Of a DNA stretch of 59,242 nucleotides, positions 1-7,581 are shown one piece after another. The stretch's first letter is position 1; each line of letters starts with the position of its first letter. The position numbers and the translations under genes are program-made. Below the pieces are notes generated by a model. The model saw only the letters and a program-made list of their open reading frames with translations. It searched no databases and was not told where the DNA came from. Source of the stretch: DATFWC01 sp045801465 (GTDB taxonomy: Bacteria > Pseudomonadota > Alphaproteobacteria > Rhizobiales > Xanthobacteraceae); NCBI GenBank assembly GCA_045801465.1, contig JBJMSU010000014.1, positions 1 to 59,242 on the forward strand, read 5' to 3'.

Positions 1-114
1 ACGAACTTCGGAAGCAAAAGGGGCACTAGCAAGTATATGTTCTAGTGCCGCTTTTCGATTTGAAGTTCCTAAACGAGCTTGCGGCAAACCGGCGTAGGAA
101 CTTCAAATCGGCGG
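1..114. repeat. Compound dispersed palindrome, copy A
   Basis: Two stem-loops lie side by side. The first pairs GGCACTAG (22-29) with CTAGTGCC (42-49). The second has perfect 16-bp arms at 56-71 and 95-110. The whole element matches the reverse complement of 34428-34547, at roughly 85% by eye. It begins at base 1, so it may be cut by the window edge. No ORF is evident. It lies just upstream of the lipoprotein gene and could shape that gene's 5' UTR. Confidence 0.85.
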
Positions 115-148
115 CGCTGCAGACGGACTGCCGGAGGGGTCGGGCACC

Positions 149-628
149 ATGAAGATGATAAGGATCATTTGTGTCGCGCTGATCGCCGCGACAGGTGCCG
201 GCTGCGCTGCCGATCCGTACGCCCCTAACCAAAACACGGGTGCCGTAGCCGGCGCTCTTGCCGGCGGCGCGCTGGGGGCCGTTCTCGGCGGCAGGGGGAC
301 GGGAAACCGTCTGGCCGGCGCGGCGATCGGCGCCGCGGCTGGCGGGCTGCTCGGCAGCGCCATCGGGGCGTCTCTCGACGAACAGGATCGCCAGGCCGCT
401 TACGCCGCCGAAATGCAGGCGCTGGAAAGCGGCGCCCCGGGCGCGCCGGTGGGCTGGCGCAGCGATCATACCGCGTACTACGGGACCATCGTGCCCGGCC
501 CGTACTATGAGCAGCGTGGTCTGCGCTGCCGTGAGTACAGCCACACCATTTACGTGCGCGGCCGACCCGAGATCGCCCGTGGCACCGCGTGCCGCAATCC
601 TGACGGCAGTTGGACCCCCGTGAGCTGA
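149..628 (+). CDS. Glycine-zipper outer-membrane lipoprotein, 17-kDa surface antigen-like
   Basis: This 159-residue protein starts with a short basic and hydrophobic signal ending in Ala-Gly-Cys (Cys19). That fits lipoprotein processing, although the -3 residue is Gly rather than the usual Leu. Residues about 31-75 are a glycine-zipper stretch of repeated GGALGA / GAAAGG motifs. The C-terminal part has the pattern CREYSHTIYVRGRPEIARG followed by a conserved Cys and PDGSW, which is typical of the 17-kDa surface antigen family described in Rickettsia and rhizobia. It probably sits in the outer membrane and its exact role is not known. It appears monocistronic, between two repeat elements. Confidence 0.85.
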   Translation: MKMIRIICVALIAATGAGCAADPYAPNQNTGAVAGALAGGALGAVLGGRGTGNRLAGAAIGAAAGGLLGSAIGASLDEQDRQAAYAAEMQALESGAPGAPVGWRSDHTAYYGTIVPGPYYEQRGLRCREYSHTIYVRGRPEIARGTACRNPDGSWTPVS

Positions 629-636
629 TCGAAGGA

Positions 637-716
637 GCGAATGGCGAGTGGTGAATAGCGAATGGGGAAAAGTCCCTCGCTACTCACTATTTCGCCATTC
701 ACCACTCGCCATTCGC
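637..716. repeat. Heptanucleotide palindromic array 1
   Basis: The left arm reads as 7-base units (gcgaatg, gcgagtg, gtgaata, gcgaatg). The right arm is its reverse complement. The 20-bp arms at 637-656 and 697-716 are perfectly complementary, so RNA could form a long hairpin just after the lipoprotein stop codon. There is no clear U tract after it, so it is not an ordinary terminator. Confidence 0.85.
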
Positions 717-796
717 TTTTCTGATCCTAAACGCGTTCTTAACGGCCCTGGGCTAGCGTGGCCGCCTGGTCTTTTCAGTCGAATCCCGGTAGCCGG

Positions 797-2233
797 ATGG
801 CGGAGGATCTGCCCCTGGACAAGCTGCGCACGTACCTCCGGGAATTAAAGCCGGAGGCGCGCGCTCTGCTGCTCGCCGAGGTGGAGCGCGCACAGTTGCG
901 CGGCCACCAAGTGCCCGCCGCCGACTTCCTCCTGGAGGAGCTTCGACGCGATCTTCGCGGCGGGCGGGCGGAGACCGCAAGCGAATTGGCAGACCGGATT
1001 GGAGCTCCGGCACGGATGTTCTTTGCGCCGCTCGAACCGTTCCTTATCGATGATGCGCCCGAACAGCTTCACCGCGGCCGCATCATCCGCACTTCGCTCG
1101 AGGCGGTCTGGGTCTGGCTGTCCCGCGATCTGATGCCGAGCGAGACCAAGGCCTATTCCGAACAGATCACGCGGCTTCACCTCACCAATGACATTGCCAT
1201 TTCCGAGCGCCTCGCGCGCGCGTTCCAGGACCAGGCCGTGCACAGGATTCGCGAAGCCCTGACGGCCGCGCAGGACGATGCCAAGACACGCCAGCGCCTT
1301 GCCGGCCAGATCGGCATTCCACGCGCGCTCGATCATCTGCGCGAGATCATCGGTATTCTGCGGGCGCGCGATGCGCTTGCCGTGTTCGCATCGCGCCTGC
1401 CGCAGCACATCAAGAACCTCGCCGACGAGCAGCTCGAGAACATAAAAGCCCTGCTGGATTCTCCGATCGGCGGGCATCCCGACGTCTTCGTCTACGCCTT
1501 GGTTCTGGTGATGGGTCGGCTTGGCGTTCCCTGGCAACTGGTGCGGCTCGCCGTGCACGCGGCGGAGAGCGACGTCGCCGCCAAGATTGTCGGCACGCCC
1601 TTTGCTGTTGCCATCGCCATCGTGCTCGGCGAGATCGAACGGATTCTGAGCGCGCTGCGCGAGGACATCAAGCGCGGCCGGTTTGCCGCTGCCAGCGAGC
1701 GGCTCAAGGACATCTACGATGCCGCCCGGCTATTGCGCACCGAGATGGATCTCTCCGGCGATTCGCCGTGGGCACGACAGCTCACGACCATCCGCAGCGA
1801 GATTTCGAGCCTCGTCAAGACCGAGATCGAGACCGTTCCGGGCCGTGTGCGGCGTCTGCTGCGCCCGCGCAAGCCGAGCGAGATCCGCTCCGACGCAGTG
1901 CTCGACGCGAGCGAGGTGGAAGAGACCGAGGCGTTGATCGAGTTCGTCAGCGTCTGCCGCAACCACGCGAGCGAGCTCGCGATCAACGAGGTCACGTTGC
2001 GCGTCCATTCCGAGCTGCAGAACTATCTGGAGACCGGCACCTCGCCGCTGCTCGATGCCTTGCGCGGGGGAGACGATGCCCATCGCGCTTTCCGCCTGTC
2101 GCAGGTCGACGCCACCGTACGGTTTGCCGCCAAGGTGTTCGGGCCGAGCTACGCCTCATTGCTCGCCAAGGCCGCCGAAGTCGCCGCCCAGGACGGCGAC
2201 CGGCGCTCACGCGCCGCGGCGAGTGGCGAATAG
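797..2233 (+). CDS. Conserved helical protein of unknown function
   Basis: The protein is about 478 residues from ATG 797. A GTG at 758 would add 13 residues, but the downstream ATG gives the more natural start (MAEDLPLDKLRTYLREL). There is no signal peptide or convincing membrane segment. It is rich in Ala, Leu, Arg and Glu and looks almost wholly alpha-helical, with a long charged middle (residues about 310-380) that may be coiled coil. I recognise no catalytic motif and assign no function; a HEAT-like or DUF2336-like fold is only a guess. The TAG stop codon and the last residues lie inside a heptanucleotide repeat array, so the C-terminus may have been remodelled by the repeat. It appears to be transcribed alone. 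Confidence 0.75.
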   Translation: MAEDLPLDKLRTYLRELKPEARALLLAEVERAQLRGHQVPAADFLLEELRRDLRGGRAETASELADRIGAPARMFFAPLEPFLIDDAPEQLHRGRIIRTSLEAVWVWLSRDLMPSETKAYSEQITRLHLTNDIAISERLARAFQDQAVHRIREALTAAQDDAKTRQRLAGQIGIPRALDHLREIIGILRARDALAVFASRLPQHIKNLADEQLENIKALLDSPIGGHPDVFVYALVLVMGRLGVPWQLVRLAVHAAESDVAAKIVGTPFAVAIAIVLGEIERILSALREDIKRGRFAAASERLKDIYDAARLLRTEMDLSGDSPWARQLTTIRSEISSLVKTEIETVPGRVRRLLRPRKPSEIRSDAVLDASEVEETEALIEFVSVCRNHASELAINEVTLRVHSELQNYLETGTSPLLDALRGGDDAHRAFRLSQVDATVRFAAKVFGPSYASLLAKAAEVAAQDGDRRSRAAASGE

Positions 2234-2408
2234 CGAATGGCGAATGGCCAATGGCCAATGGCGAATGGCGAATAGAACCTTAGGGCTGCGCTTACCTTCC
2301 CACTGCTTGCCTAGTCGCTCATCACGGCTTGCTACCCGCTTATTTGCCATTCGCCATCCGCCATTCGCCACTCGCCACCGCCATCACTATTCACCGTTCG
2401 CCATTCGC
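2219..2408. repeat. Heptanucleotide palindromic array 2
   Basis: Eight consecutive 7-base units (consensus gcgaatg, with gccaatg, gcgagtg and gcgaata variants) run from 2219 to 2274. The complementary units (gccattc, gccatcc, gccactc and relatives) run from about 2346 to 2408. The array contains the stop codon of the upstream gene (2231-2233) and fills most of the 300-base gap before the next gene. I see no other gene in that gap. Confidence 0.85.
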
Positions 2409-2534
2409 ACGGCCTATTGATTTGTCCCTCGAACGGGTGAGGCGGCCCATCCGTCTTTTCCTCTAACTCGGGGTGCTCGCTTGAGCCGGCATCTTGCCGG
2501 CCGAGCGGGGGGCCGAGGGGCAGAGGAGAGAACC

Positions 2535-2819
2535 ATGAAGATCGGACGAAGCATGCTGCTCGGTACCCTGGGTCTGATCGCCTCGCCGTTTTTTGCCGAT
2601 GCGCAGGAGGTCACCGACCATTCAACGGCGCCACAGTCCGCCGTGAAAATGCCGACCGATGCGACCGCCGCAATGCGCGCGCTGCTCGCCGAGTGGGTGA
2701 TCCGAGACGCCACCGGCCTGGCCGAGAATGCCTATGATTTCAACGCGCCGGATGGCGTGCCGGGATTCGGACCGATGGACAGCGGCGATCGTCGGCTCGC
2801 GCGTGTCGGACGCGAATAG
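2535..2819 (+). CDS. Small secreted protein of unknown function
   Basis: A 94-residue protein starts at ATG 2535, six bases after a good ribosome-binding site (gaggagag). An N-terminal signal peptide (MKIGRSMLLGTLGLIASPFF, with likely cleavage after ADA) directs it to the periplasm. The mature part is acidic and short and has no cysteines; its end is DSGDRRLARVGRE. I recognise no family. A terminator-like hairpin follows at 2906. A short GC-rich hairpin (2485-2501) lies in the 5' leader. Confidence 0.6.
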   Translation: MKIGRSMLLGTLGLIASPFFADAQEVTDHSTAPQSAVKMPTDATAAMRALLAEWVIRDATGLAENAYDFNAPDGVPGFGPMDSGDRRLARVGRE

Positions 2820-2905
2820 CGCGTACCGGTTCGCGCGCGCCAACTGAAAAGAATTGTCGTATTTCACCATCCCTCCCGCACGTACATCGTCGTACAGCAG
2901 GTGGC

Positions 2906-2936
2906 GCGGCGCTGGTATTATCGATGCCAGCGCCGC
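2906..2936 (+). terminator. Probable intrinsic terminator
   Basis: Perfect 10-bp arms (gcggcgctgg / ccagcgccgc) enclose an 11-base loop and are followed by tttcg. The U tract is weak. It lies between the small secreted protein and the ccm operon. The rest of 2820-3110 holds no gene that I can see. Confidence 0.55.
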
Positions 2937-3110
2937 TTTCGTCATACCGTCGCCGTGATTCCACTGTTGCGGGTTCCCATCCTCTCGTGATGTAAACGGG
3001 CGGAGTGGCCGCTGCGCCGGTCCACCCGCTAGCCGGAAACCGGTGCGGCGGTTGGTCGCTTGCGTCGCGATGGTCGCGGGCATGCCCATTCGCGCGGCTA
3101 GGATGGCGGA

Positions 3111-4283
3111 ATGATCTGGTTGGTGTTCGCGCTCATGACGGCGGCGGCGGTTTGCGCCGTCCTGTGGCCGCTCCGTCGCGGCGGTCCGGTGCGTGATTCC
3201 GACAACAATCTTGCCGTGTATCGGGATCAACTCGCCGAGATCGAGCGTGATCGTGCAGCCGACCGCATCGGCGATCGCGAGGCGGAGGCGGCGCGGATCG
3301 AGGTGTCGCGCCGCCTGCTCGGCGCCGCCGACAAGGGGGCTGTGGAAGCGCGCGAACCTGCGGCTCCGGCGACGTGGCGCCGCCGCGCTGCCGGGCTCGC
3401 GACGATCACGATGCTGCCGCTTGGCGCGCTCGGCTTGTACCTTTGGCTCGGGTCCCCCGACCTTCCCGGTGAGCCGCTGCAGGCGCGGCGCGACATGCCG
3501 CCCGGGCAGGGCTCGTTCGCAGCCCTCATCGCGCAGGTCGAGGCGCATCTCCAGCGCAACCCGCAGGAGGGCCGGGGCTGGGAGGTGCTCGCACCGGTGT
3601 ACCTGCGGCTTGGCCGCCTGGATGAAGCCGTCGCCGCCCGGCGTCATGCGCTGCGTTTGCTGGGCGCCACCGCCACGCGCGAAGCCGATCTTGGCGAAGC
3701 GCTCGTTGCCCAGGCAAACGGCATCGTCACCGAAGATGCCAGACGTTCGTTCGAACGTGCGCTGGCGATCGATGGTAACGACATCAAGGCGCGGTTCTTC
3801 ATCGGCCTGGCGGCGGAGCAGGATGGGCGACGCCAGGAGGCCGCCGCCCTCTGGCGGGATCTCATCGCCAAGGCGCCGGCCGGCGCGTCCTGGGTCGAAT
3901 TCGTGCAAAGCGCATTGGCACGCGTTGAAGGCACTGCTTCCGCTGAGGTGCAGCCGAAGTCTCCACGGCGACCGAGCGCTGATTCAAGTTCCGCCTCGGC
4001 CGCCCCGGGTCCGAGCGAGCAGGACATGGCTGCCGCCGCCGAGCTCACGCCGCAACAGCGCAACAACATGGCGCGCGGCATGGTCGACCGGCTGGCGGAG
4101 CGCTTGAAGCAGGATGGTTCCGACCTCGACGGTTGGCTCCGCCTGGTGCGCGCCTATGCGGTGCTCGGCGAGCGCGACAAGGCGCGCGCTGCTGCGGCCG
4201 ACGCGCGTCGGGCCTTGGCATCGGCGCCCGACAAGCTACGACGCCTCGACGAGCTGGTGAAGGGCTTGGGGCTGGAAGGATGA
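3111..4283 (+). CDS. ccmI: c-type cytochrome biogenesis protein CcmI (CycH)
   Basis: CcmI presents unfolded apocytochrome c to the haem lyase complex with CcmF and CcmH. The 390-residue protein begins with a membrane helix (MIWLVFALMTAAAVCAVLWP). A cytoplasmic loop with the family pattern 'NLAVYRDQLAEIERDRA' follows, then a second helix near residues 95-118. The rest is a periplasmic tetratricopeptide (TPR) region carrying alternating small and large residues typical of TPR helices (for example GRGWEVLAPVYLRLGRLDEA). A low-complexity Ser/Pro/Ala linker (about 280-305) separates two TPR blocks. It is the first gene of a tight operon with ccmE (12-base gap), ccmF and ccmH. This is the usual rhizobial cycHJKL set; ccmABCDG must lie elsewhere. 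Confidence 0.95.
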   Translation: MIWLVFALMTAAAVCAVLWPLRRGGPVRDSDNNLAVYRDQLAEIERDRAADRIGDREAEAARIEVSRRLLGAADKGAVEAREPAAPATWRRRAAGLATITMLPLGALGLYLWLGSPDLPGEPLQARRDMPPGQGSFAALIAQVEAHLQRNPQEGRGWEVLAPVYLRLGRLDEAVAARRHALRLLGATATREADLGEALVAQANGIVTEDARRSFERALAIDGNDIKARFFIGLAAEQDGRRQEAAALWRDLIAKAPAGASWVEFVQSALARVEGTASAEVQPKSPRRPSADSSSASAAPGPSEQDMAAAAELTPQQRNNMARGMVDRLAERLKQDGSDLDGWLRLVRAYAVLGERDKARAAAADARRALASAPDKLRRLDELVKGLGLEG

Positions 4284-4295
4284 GGGAAAGTTAGG

Positions 4296-4772
4296 ATGAC
4301 GCGCAAGCAGCGGCGCCTCGCGCTGATCGGCTCCGGCCTCGCGGTCCTCGCGCTGGCGGCGGCGCTCGTGCTCAGCGCGCTGAAGGATTCGATCGTGTTC
4401 TTCAATTCACCCAGCGACGTCGTCGAAAAGAACGTGCAGCCCGGTGCCCGCATTCGTCTCGGCGGCTTGGTGCAGCCCGGCAGCCTCGTGCGCGGCGACA
4501 ATCTGTCCGTCCGCTTCGAGGTGACCGACGGCAACCGCGCCGTACCGGTCGCCTATACCGGGATTTTGCCGGACCTGTTTCGCGAAGGGCAGGGGGTGGT
4601 TGCTGAAGGCGCGCTCGACAGTGCCGGTCTGTTCCGCGCCGACACCGTGCTCGCCAAGCACGATGAAACTTACATGCCCAAGGAAGTGGCGGACGCGCTC
4701 AAGAAGCAGGGCCACTGGGTCGGCGATTACGAGAAGAAGACGAGCGCGGCGCCGCAGGGGAGGGCACAATGA
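4296..4772 (+). CDS. ccmE: Cytochrome c maturation haem chaperone CcmE (CycJ)
   Basis: CcmE binds haem covalently in the periplasm and passes it to apocytochrome c. The 158-residue protein has one N-terminal membrane anchor (about residues 8-28) and a beta-barrel OB-fold domain. The haem-binding signature HDETYMP is present, with His122 as the covalent ligand and Tyr126 as the axial residue. The C-terminal tail is charged and disordered. The stop codon overlaps the ATG of ccmF by four bases (ATGA), which indicates translational coupling. Confidence 0.97.
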   Translation: MTRKQRRLALIGSGLAVLALAAALVLSALKDSIVFFNSPSDVVEKNVQPGARIRLGGLVQPGSLVRGDNLSVRFEVTDGNRAVPVAYTGILPDLFREGQGVVAEGALDSAGLFRADTVLAKHDETYMPKEVADALKKQGHWVGDYEKKTSAAPQGRAQ

Positions 4773-6751
4773 CTCCGGAACTCGGCCACTACGCCCTGGT
4801 GCTTGCGCTTGGCCTGGCGCTGGTGCAGGCGATCGTCCCGATGTGGGGCGCGCGGGTGCGCGACGTCTCGTTGATGAACGTCGCCGTGCCGACCGCGCTG
4901 GCGCAGTTCGTCTTCGTTGCCGCCGCGTTTGCGGCGTTGACGGCGTGCTACGTGGCTTCCGACTTCTCGGTCGCCAACGTGGTCGAGAATTCGCACTCGA
5001 CCATGCCCCTCATCTACAAATTCACCAGCGTATGGGGGAACCACGAAGGCTCGATGCTGCTGTGGGTTCTCATCCTCACGTTTTTCGGGGCGCTGGTCGC
5101 CGGTCTCGGGACCAATCTGCCGCCGAGCTTGAAGGCAAACGTGCTCGCCGTGCAGTCGTGGATCGCGGCCGCCTTCTTCCTCTTCATCCTGCTTACGTCC
5201 AATCCGTTTCTGCGTCTGGCCGAAGCGCCGTTGGAAGGCCGCGACCTCAATCCGATCCTGCAGGACATCGGCCTCGCCGTGCATCCGCCGATGCTTTATC
5301 TCGGCTATGTCGGGTTCTCGATCACGTTCTCGTTTGCGGCGGCGGCGCTCATCGACGGCCGCATCGAGCCCGCCTGGGCGCGGTGGGTGCGGCCATGGAC
5401 ATTGGCGGCCTGGATGTTTCTCACTGCCGGCGTCGCGATGGGCTCCTACTGGGCCTACTACGAGCTGGGCTGGGGCGGCTGGTGGTTCTGGGATCCGGTC
5501 GAGAACGCCTCGTTCATGCCCTGGCTTGCCGGGACCGCGCTGCTGCACTCGGCGCTGGTGATGGAAAAGCGCGACGCGCTGAAGGTGTGGACGATCCTGC
5601 TCGCCGTGCTGGCCTTTTCGCTCTCGCTCATCGGCACCTTCCTGGTGCGCTCGGGCGTGCTGACTTCGGTTCATTCCTTCGCCAATGACCCGGCGCGCGG
5701 CGTGTTCATCCTCGCCATCCTGGTGTTCTTCGTCGGCGGCGGGCTGGCGCTGTTCGCCTGGCGCGCGCCGATGTTGAAACAGGGCGGATTGTTCGCGCCG
5801 ATCTCGCGTGAAGGCGCGCTCGTGCTCAACAACCTGTTTCTCACCACCGCCTGCGCCACCGTCTTCATCGGCACGCTCTATCCGCTCGCGCTCGAGGCGC
5901 TCACGGGCGAGAAGATTTCCGTCGGCGCGCCTTTCTTCAACGCGACGTTCGGGCCGCTCATGCTGCCGCTCCTCATCGCCATTCCGTTCGGCCCGCTGCT
6001 CGCCTGGAAACGCGGCGATGTTCTCGGCGTGGCTCAGCGCTTGACGGCCGCGTTCACGATCGGACTCATCGGCATCGCCGCCACCTTCGCGTTCGAAGGT
6101 GGAAAACCGGTCCTGGCCCCGTTCGCGGTCGGCTTGGCATTGTTCGTCATGGCGGGCGCATTGACCGATCTTGCCGAGCGCACCGGCCTGTTCCGCGTCG
6201 CTCCCGGCACGGTGCTCAAGCGCGCCGCCGGGCTGCCGCGTTCGGCCTGGGGCACCGCCTTCGCGCACTTCGGATTGGGGGTGACCCTGCTCGGGATCAT
6301 TGGCGAGACCGGCTGGAGCGCGGAAAAGATCATGACCATGAAGCCCGGCGATGTGGTCGCGCTGCGCCATTACGAACTGACTTTCGAAGGTCTCGTGCCG
6401 CGCGAGGGCCCGAACTATCGCGAGCTGACCGCGAAGTTCACTGTGCGGCGGGGCGGCGATATCCTCGGCGTGCTCGAGCCCGCCAAGCGCTCGTTCGCGA
6501 CCCGCGGCACGACCACCACGGAAGCGGCGCTGATGACGCGGGGGGTGAGCCAGCTCTATCTCTCGCTCGGCGATCAGGGCCCCGACGGGTCGATCGCCAT
6601 CCGGCTCTATCACAAGCCCCTGGTGCTGCTGATCTGGCTTGGCGCCGTCGTGATGGTGGCGGGGGCTGCGCTCTCGCTCTCGGACCGGCGGCTGCGCGTC
6701 GGCGCGCCGAAGCCGGCCAGAGGCCGTACCGCGTTGCAGCCGGCGGAATGA
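4769..6751 (+). CDS. ccmF: Cytochrome c haem lyase subunit CcmF (CycK)
   Basis: CcmF is the large inner-membrane subunit that ligates haem to apocytochrome c. This 660-residue copy is of typical length. It has about fifteen hydrophobic segments and the tryptophan-rich WWD motif (GWGGWWFWDPVENASFMPW, residues about 233-251) that contacts haem on the periplasmic side. Conserved histidines lie in nearby loops (HPPMLYLGY, HSALVMEK, SVHSFAND). The ATG overlaps the ccmE stop codon and the TGA overlaps the ccmH start, so the three genes are almost certainly co-translated. Confidence 0.97.
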   Translation: MTPELGHYALVLALGLALVQAIVPMWGARVRDVSLMNVAVPTALAQFVFVAAAFAALTACYVASDFSVANVVENSHSTMPLIYKFTSVWGNHEGSMLLWVLILTFFGALVAGLGTNLPPSLKANVLAVQSWIAAAFFLFILLTSNPFLRLAEAPLEGRDLNPILQDIGLAVHPPMLYLGYVGFSITFSFAAAALIDGRIEPAWARWVRPWTLAAWMFLTAGVAMGSYWAYYELGWGGWWFWDPVENASFMPWLAGTALLHSALVMEKRDALKVWTILLAVLAFSLSLIGTFLVRSGVLTSVHSFANDPARGVFILAILVFFVGGGLALFAWRAPMLKQGGLFAPISREGALVLNNLFLTTACATVFIGTLYPLALEALTGEKISVGAPFFNATFGPLMLPLLIAIPFGPLLAWKRGDVLGVAQRLTAAFTIGLIGIAATFAFEGGKPVLAPFAVGLALFVMAGALTDLAERTGLFRVAPGTVLKRAAGLPRSAWGTAFAHFGLGVTLLGIIGETGWSAEKIMTMKPGDVVALRHYELTFEGLVPREGPNYRELTAKFTVRRGGDILGVLEPAKRSFATRGTTTTEAALMTRGVSQLYLSLGDQGPDGSIAIRLYHKPLVLLIWLGAVVMVAGAALSLSDRRLRVGAPKPARGRTALQPAE

Positions 6752-7383
6752 GCTCTCGCATGACTGTTTTTAATCCCCCTCCCCCGGCGCGCTCCGCGCG
6801 CCGACCTCTCCCCGCCGGGGAGAGGTGGAAGGCGGCGCCGCTTGCGACTCCCTCTCCCCGTTGGGGAGAGGGATGGGGTAAGGGGGGGTGGACTTGGATT
6901 ACGGCTGCTCTTCTCGTTGCCATGCTTATTGTCTCGATATCGTTGCTGACGCCTGCGCCCGCCCAGGCCGTCCAGCCCGATGAGATCCTGCCCGACTCCT
7001 CGCTGGAAAGCCGCGCCCGCGTGCTGTCGCGCGAGCTGCGTTGCATGGTGTGCCAGAACCAGTCGATCGACGATTCCGACGCGCCGCTCGCGCGCGACCT
7101 GCGCATCCTTGTGCGCGAACGCCTGAAGGCCGGCGACAACGACAACCAGGTGATCGATTTCCTCGTCGCGCGTTACGGCGAATTCGTATTGCTGAAGCCG
7201 CGCGTCGCCTGGCACACGGCCGTCCTGTGGGGCGCGCCGATGGTCCTGCTGGCGGGCGGCGCGCTCATGCTGCTGATGTTTTCCCGCCGTCGCGGCGGCG
7301 CAATGGCGAACGCTGCGGCGGTGGACTTGAGCCCCCAAGAGCAGGCGCGCCTGAGCGAACTCACGGCGGAGCGCGACCGGTAG
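6748..7383 (+). CDS. ccmH: Cytochrome c maturation protein CcmH (CycL) with repeat-encoded N-terminal extension
   Basis: CcmH reduces or holds the thiols of apocytochrome c. The periplasmic domain carries the conserved LRCMVCQNQS motif (Cys99, Cys102). One C-terminal membrane helix follows (about residues 152-174). Between the ATG and the signal/anchor helix (about residues 49-73) lies an unusual Pro/Arg/Gly/Trp-rich segment (about residues 9-48). It is encoded by a palindromic repeat of a type that elsewhere is intergenic. The ATGA overlap with ccmF and a ggcgga ribosome-binding site favour the upstream start. If translation instead started at the in-frame ATG within the hydrophobic segment (Met59), the signal would be very short. 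Confidence 0.93.
   Translation: MSSRMTVFNPPPPARSARRPLPAGERWKAAPLATPSPRWGEGWGKGGWTWITAALLVAMLIVSISLLTPAPAQAVQPDEILPDSSLESRARVLSRELRCMVCQNQSIDDSDAPLARDLRILVRERLKAGDNDNQVIDFLVARYGEFVLLKPRVAWHTAVLWGAPMVLLAGGALMLLMFSRRRGGAMANAAAVDLSPQEQARLSELTAERDR
6772..6893. repeat. Palindromic repeat element inside the ccmH coding sequence
   Basis: Three stem-loops follow each other: ggcgcg/cgcgcc (6786-6802), acctctcccc/ggggagaggt (6804-6826) and ccctctcccc/ggggagaggg (6850-6872). The last two stems also form the element at 24125-24228. In ccmH the element is open in the gene's reading frame and adds about 40 residues ahead of the membrane helix. This resembles in principle the Rickettsia palindromic elements found inside genes. 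Confidence 0.8.
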
Positions 7384-7581
7384 CTTTGCCACAGCGCGGC
7401 GGCAAGCGGCGGGAGCTAAATTGCTGGTATTGCGGTCAAATTCGGCCAGGGGAGCCGACGCGCGCAACATTACCAAAGTTTAATCCTGCCGACAGGACAT
7501 CGTAAGGCGCCCCGCATCATCTTTTGTTTCGACAATGTGCCATCGCGGCACCCCCGAAATTCTCCTCAGATGGAGAGCTTG

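Noticed and set aside
637..716. A CRISPR array
   Set aside because: The repeat units are seven bases long with no spacers, and no cas gene is present.
4727..6613. A 628-residue open frame on the minus strand opposite ccmF
   Set aside because: It is antisense to a gene with clear motifs, rich in Arg, Gly and Glu, and shows no family motif. Long antisense frames are expected in DNA of this GC content.
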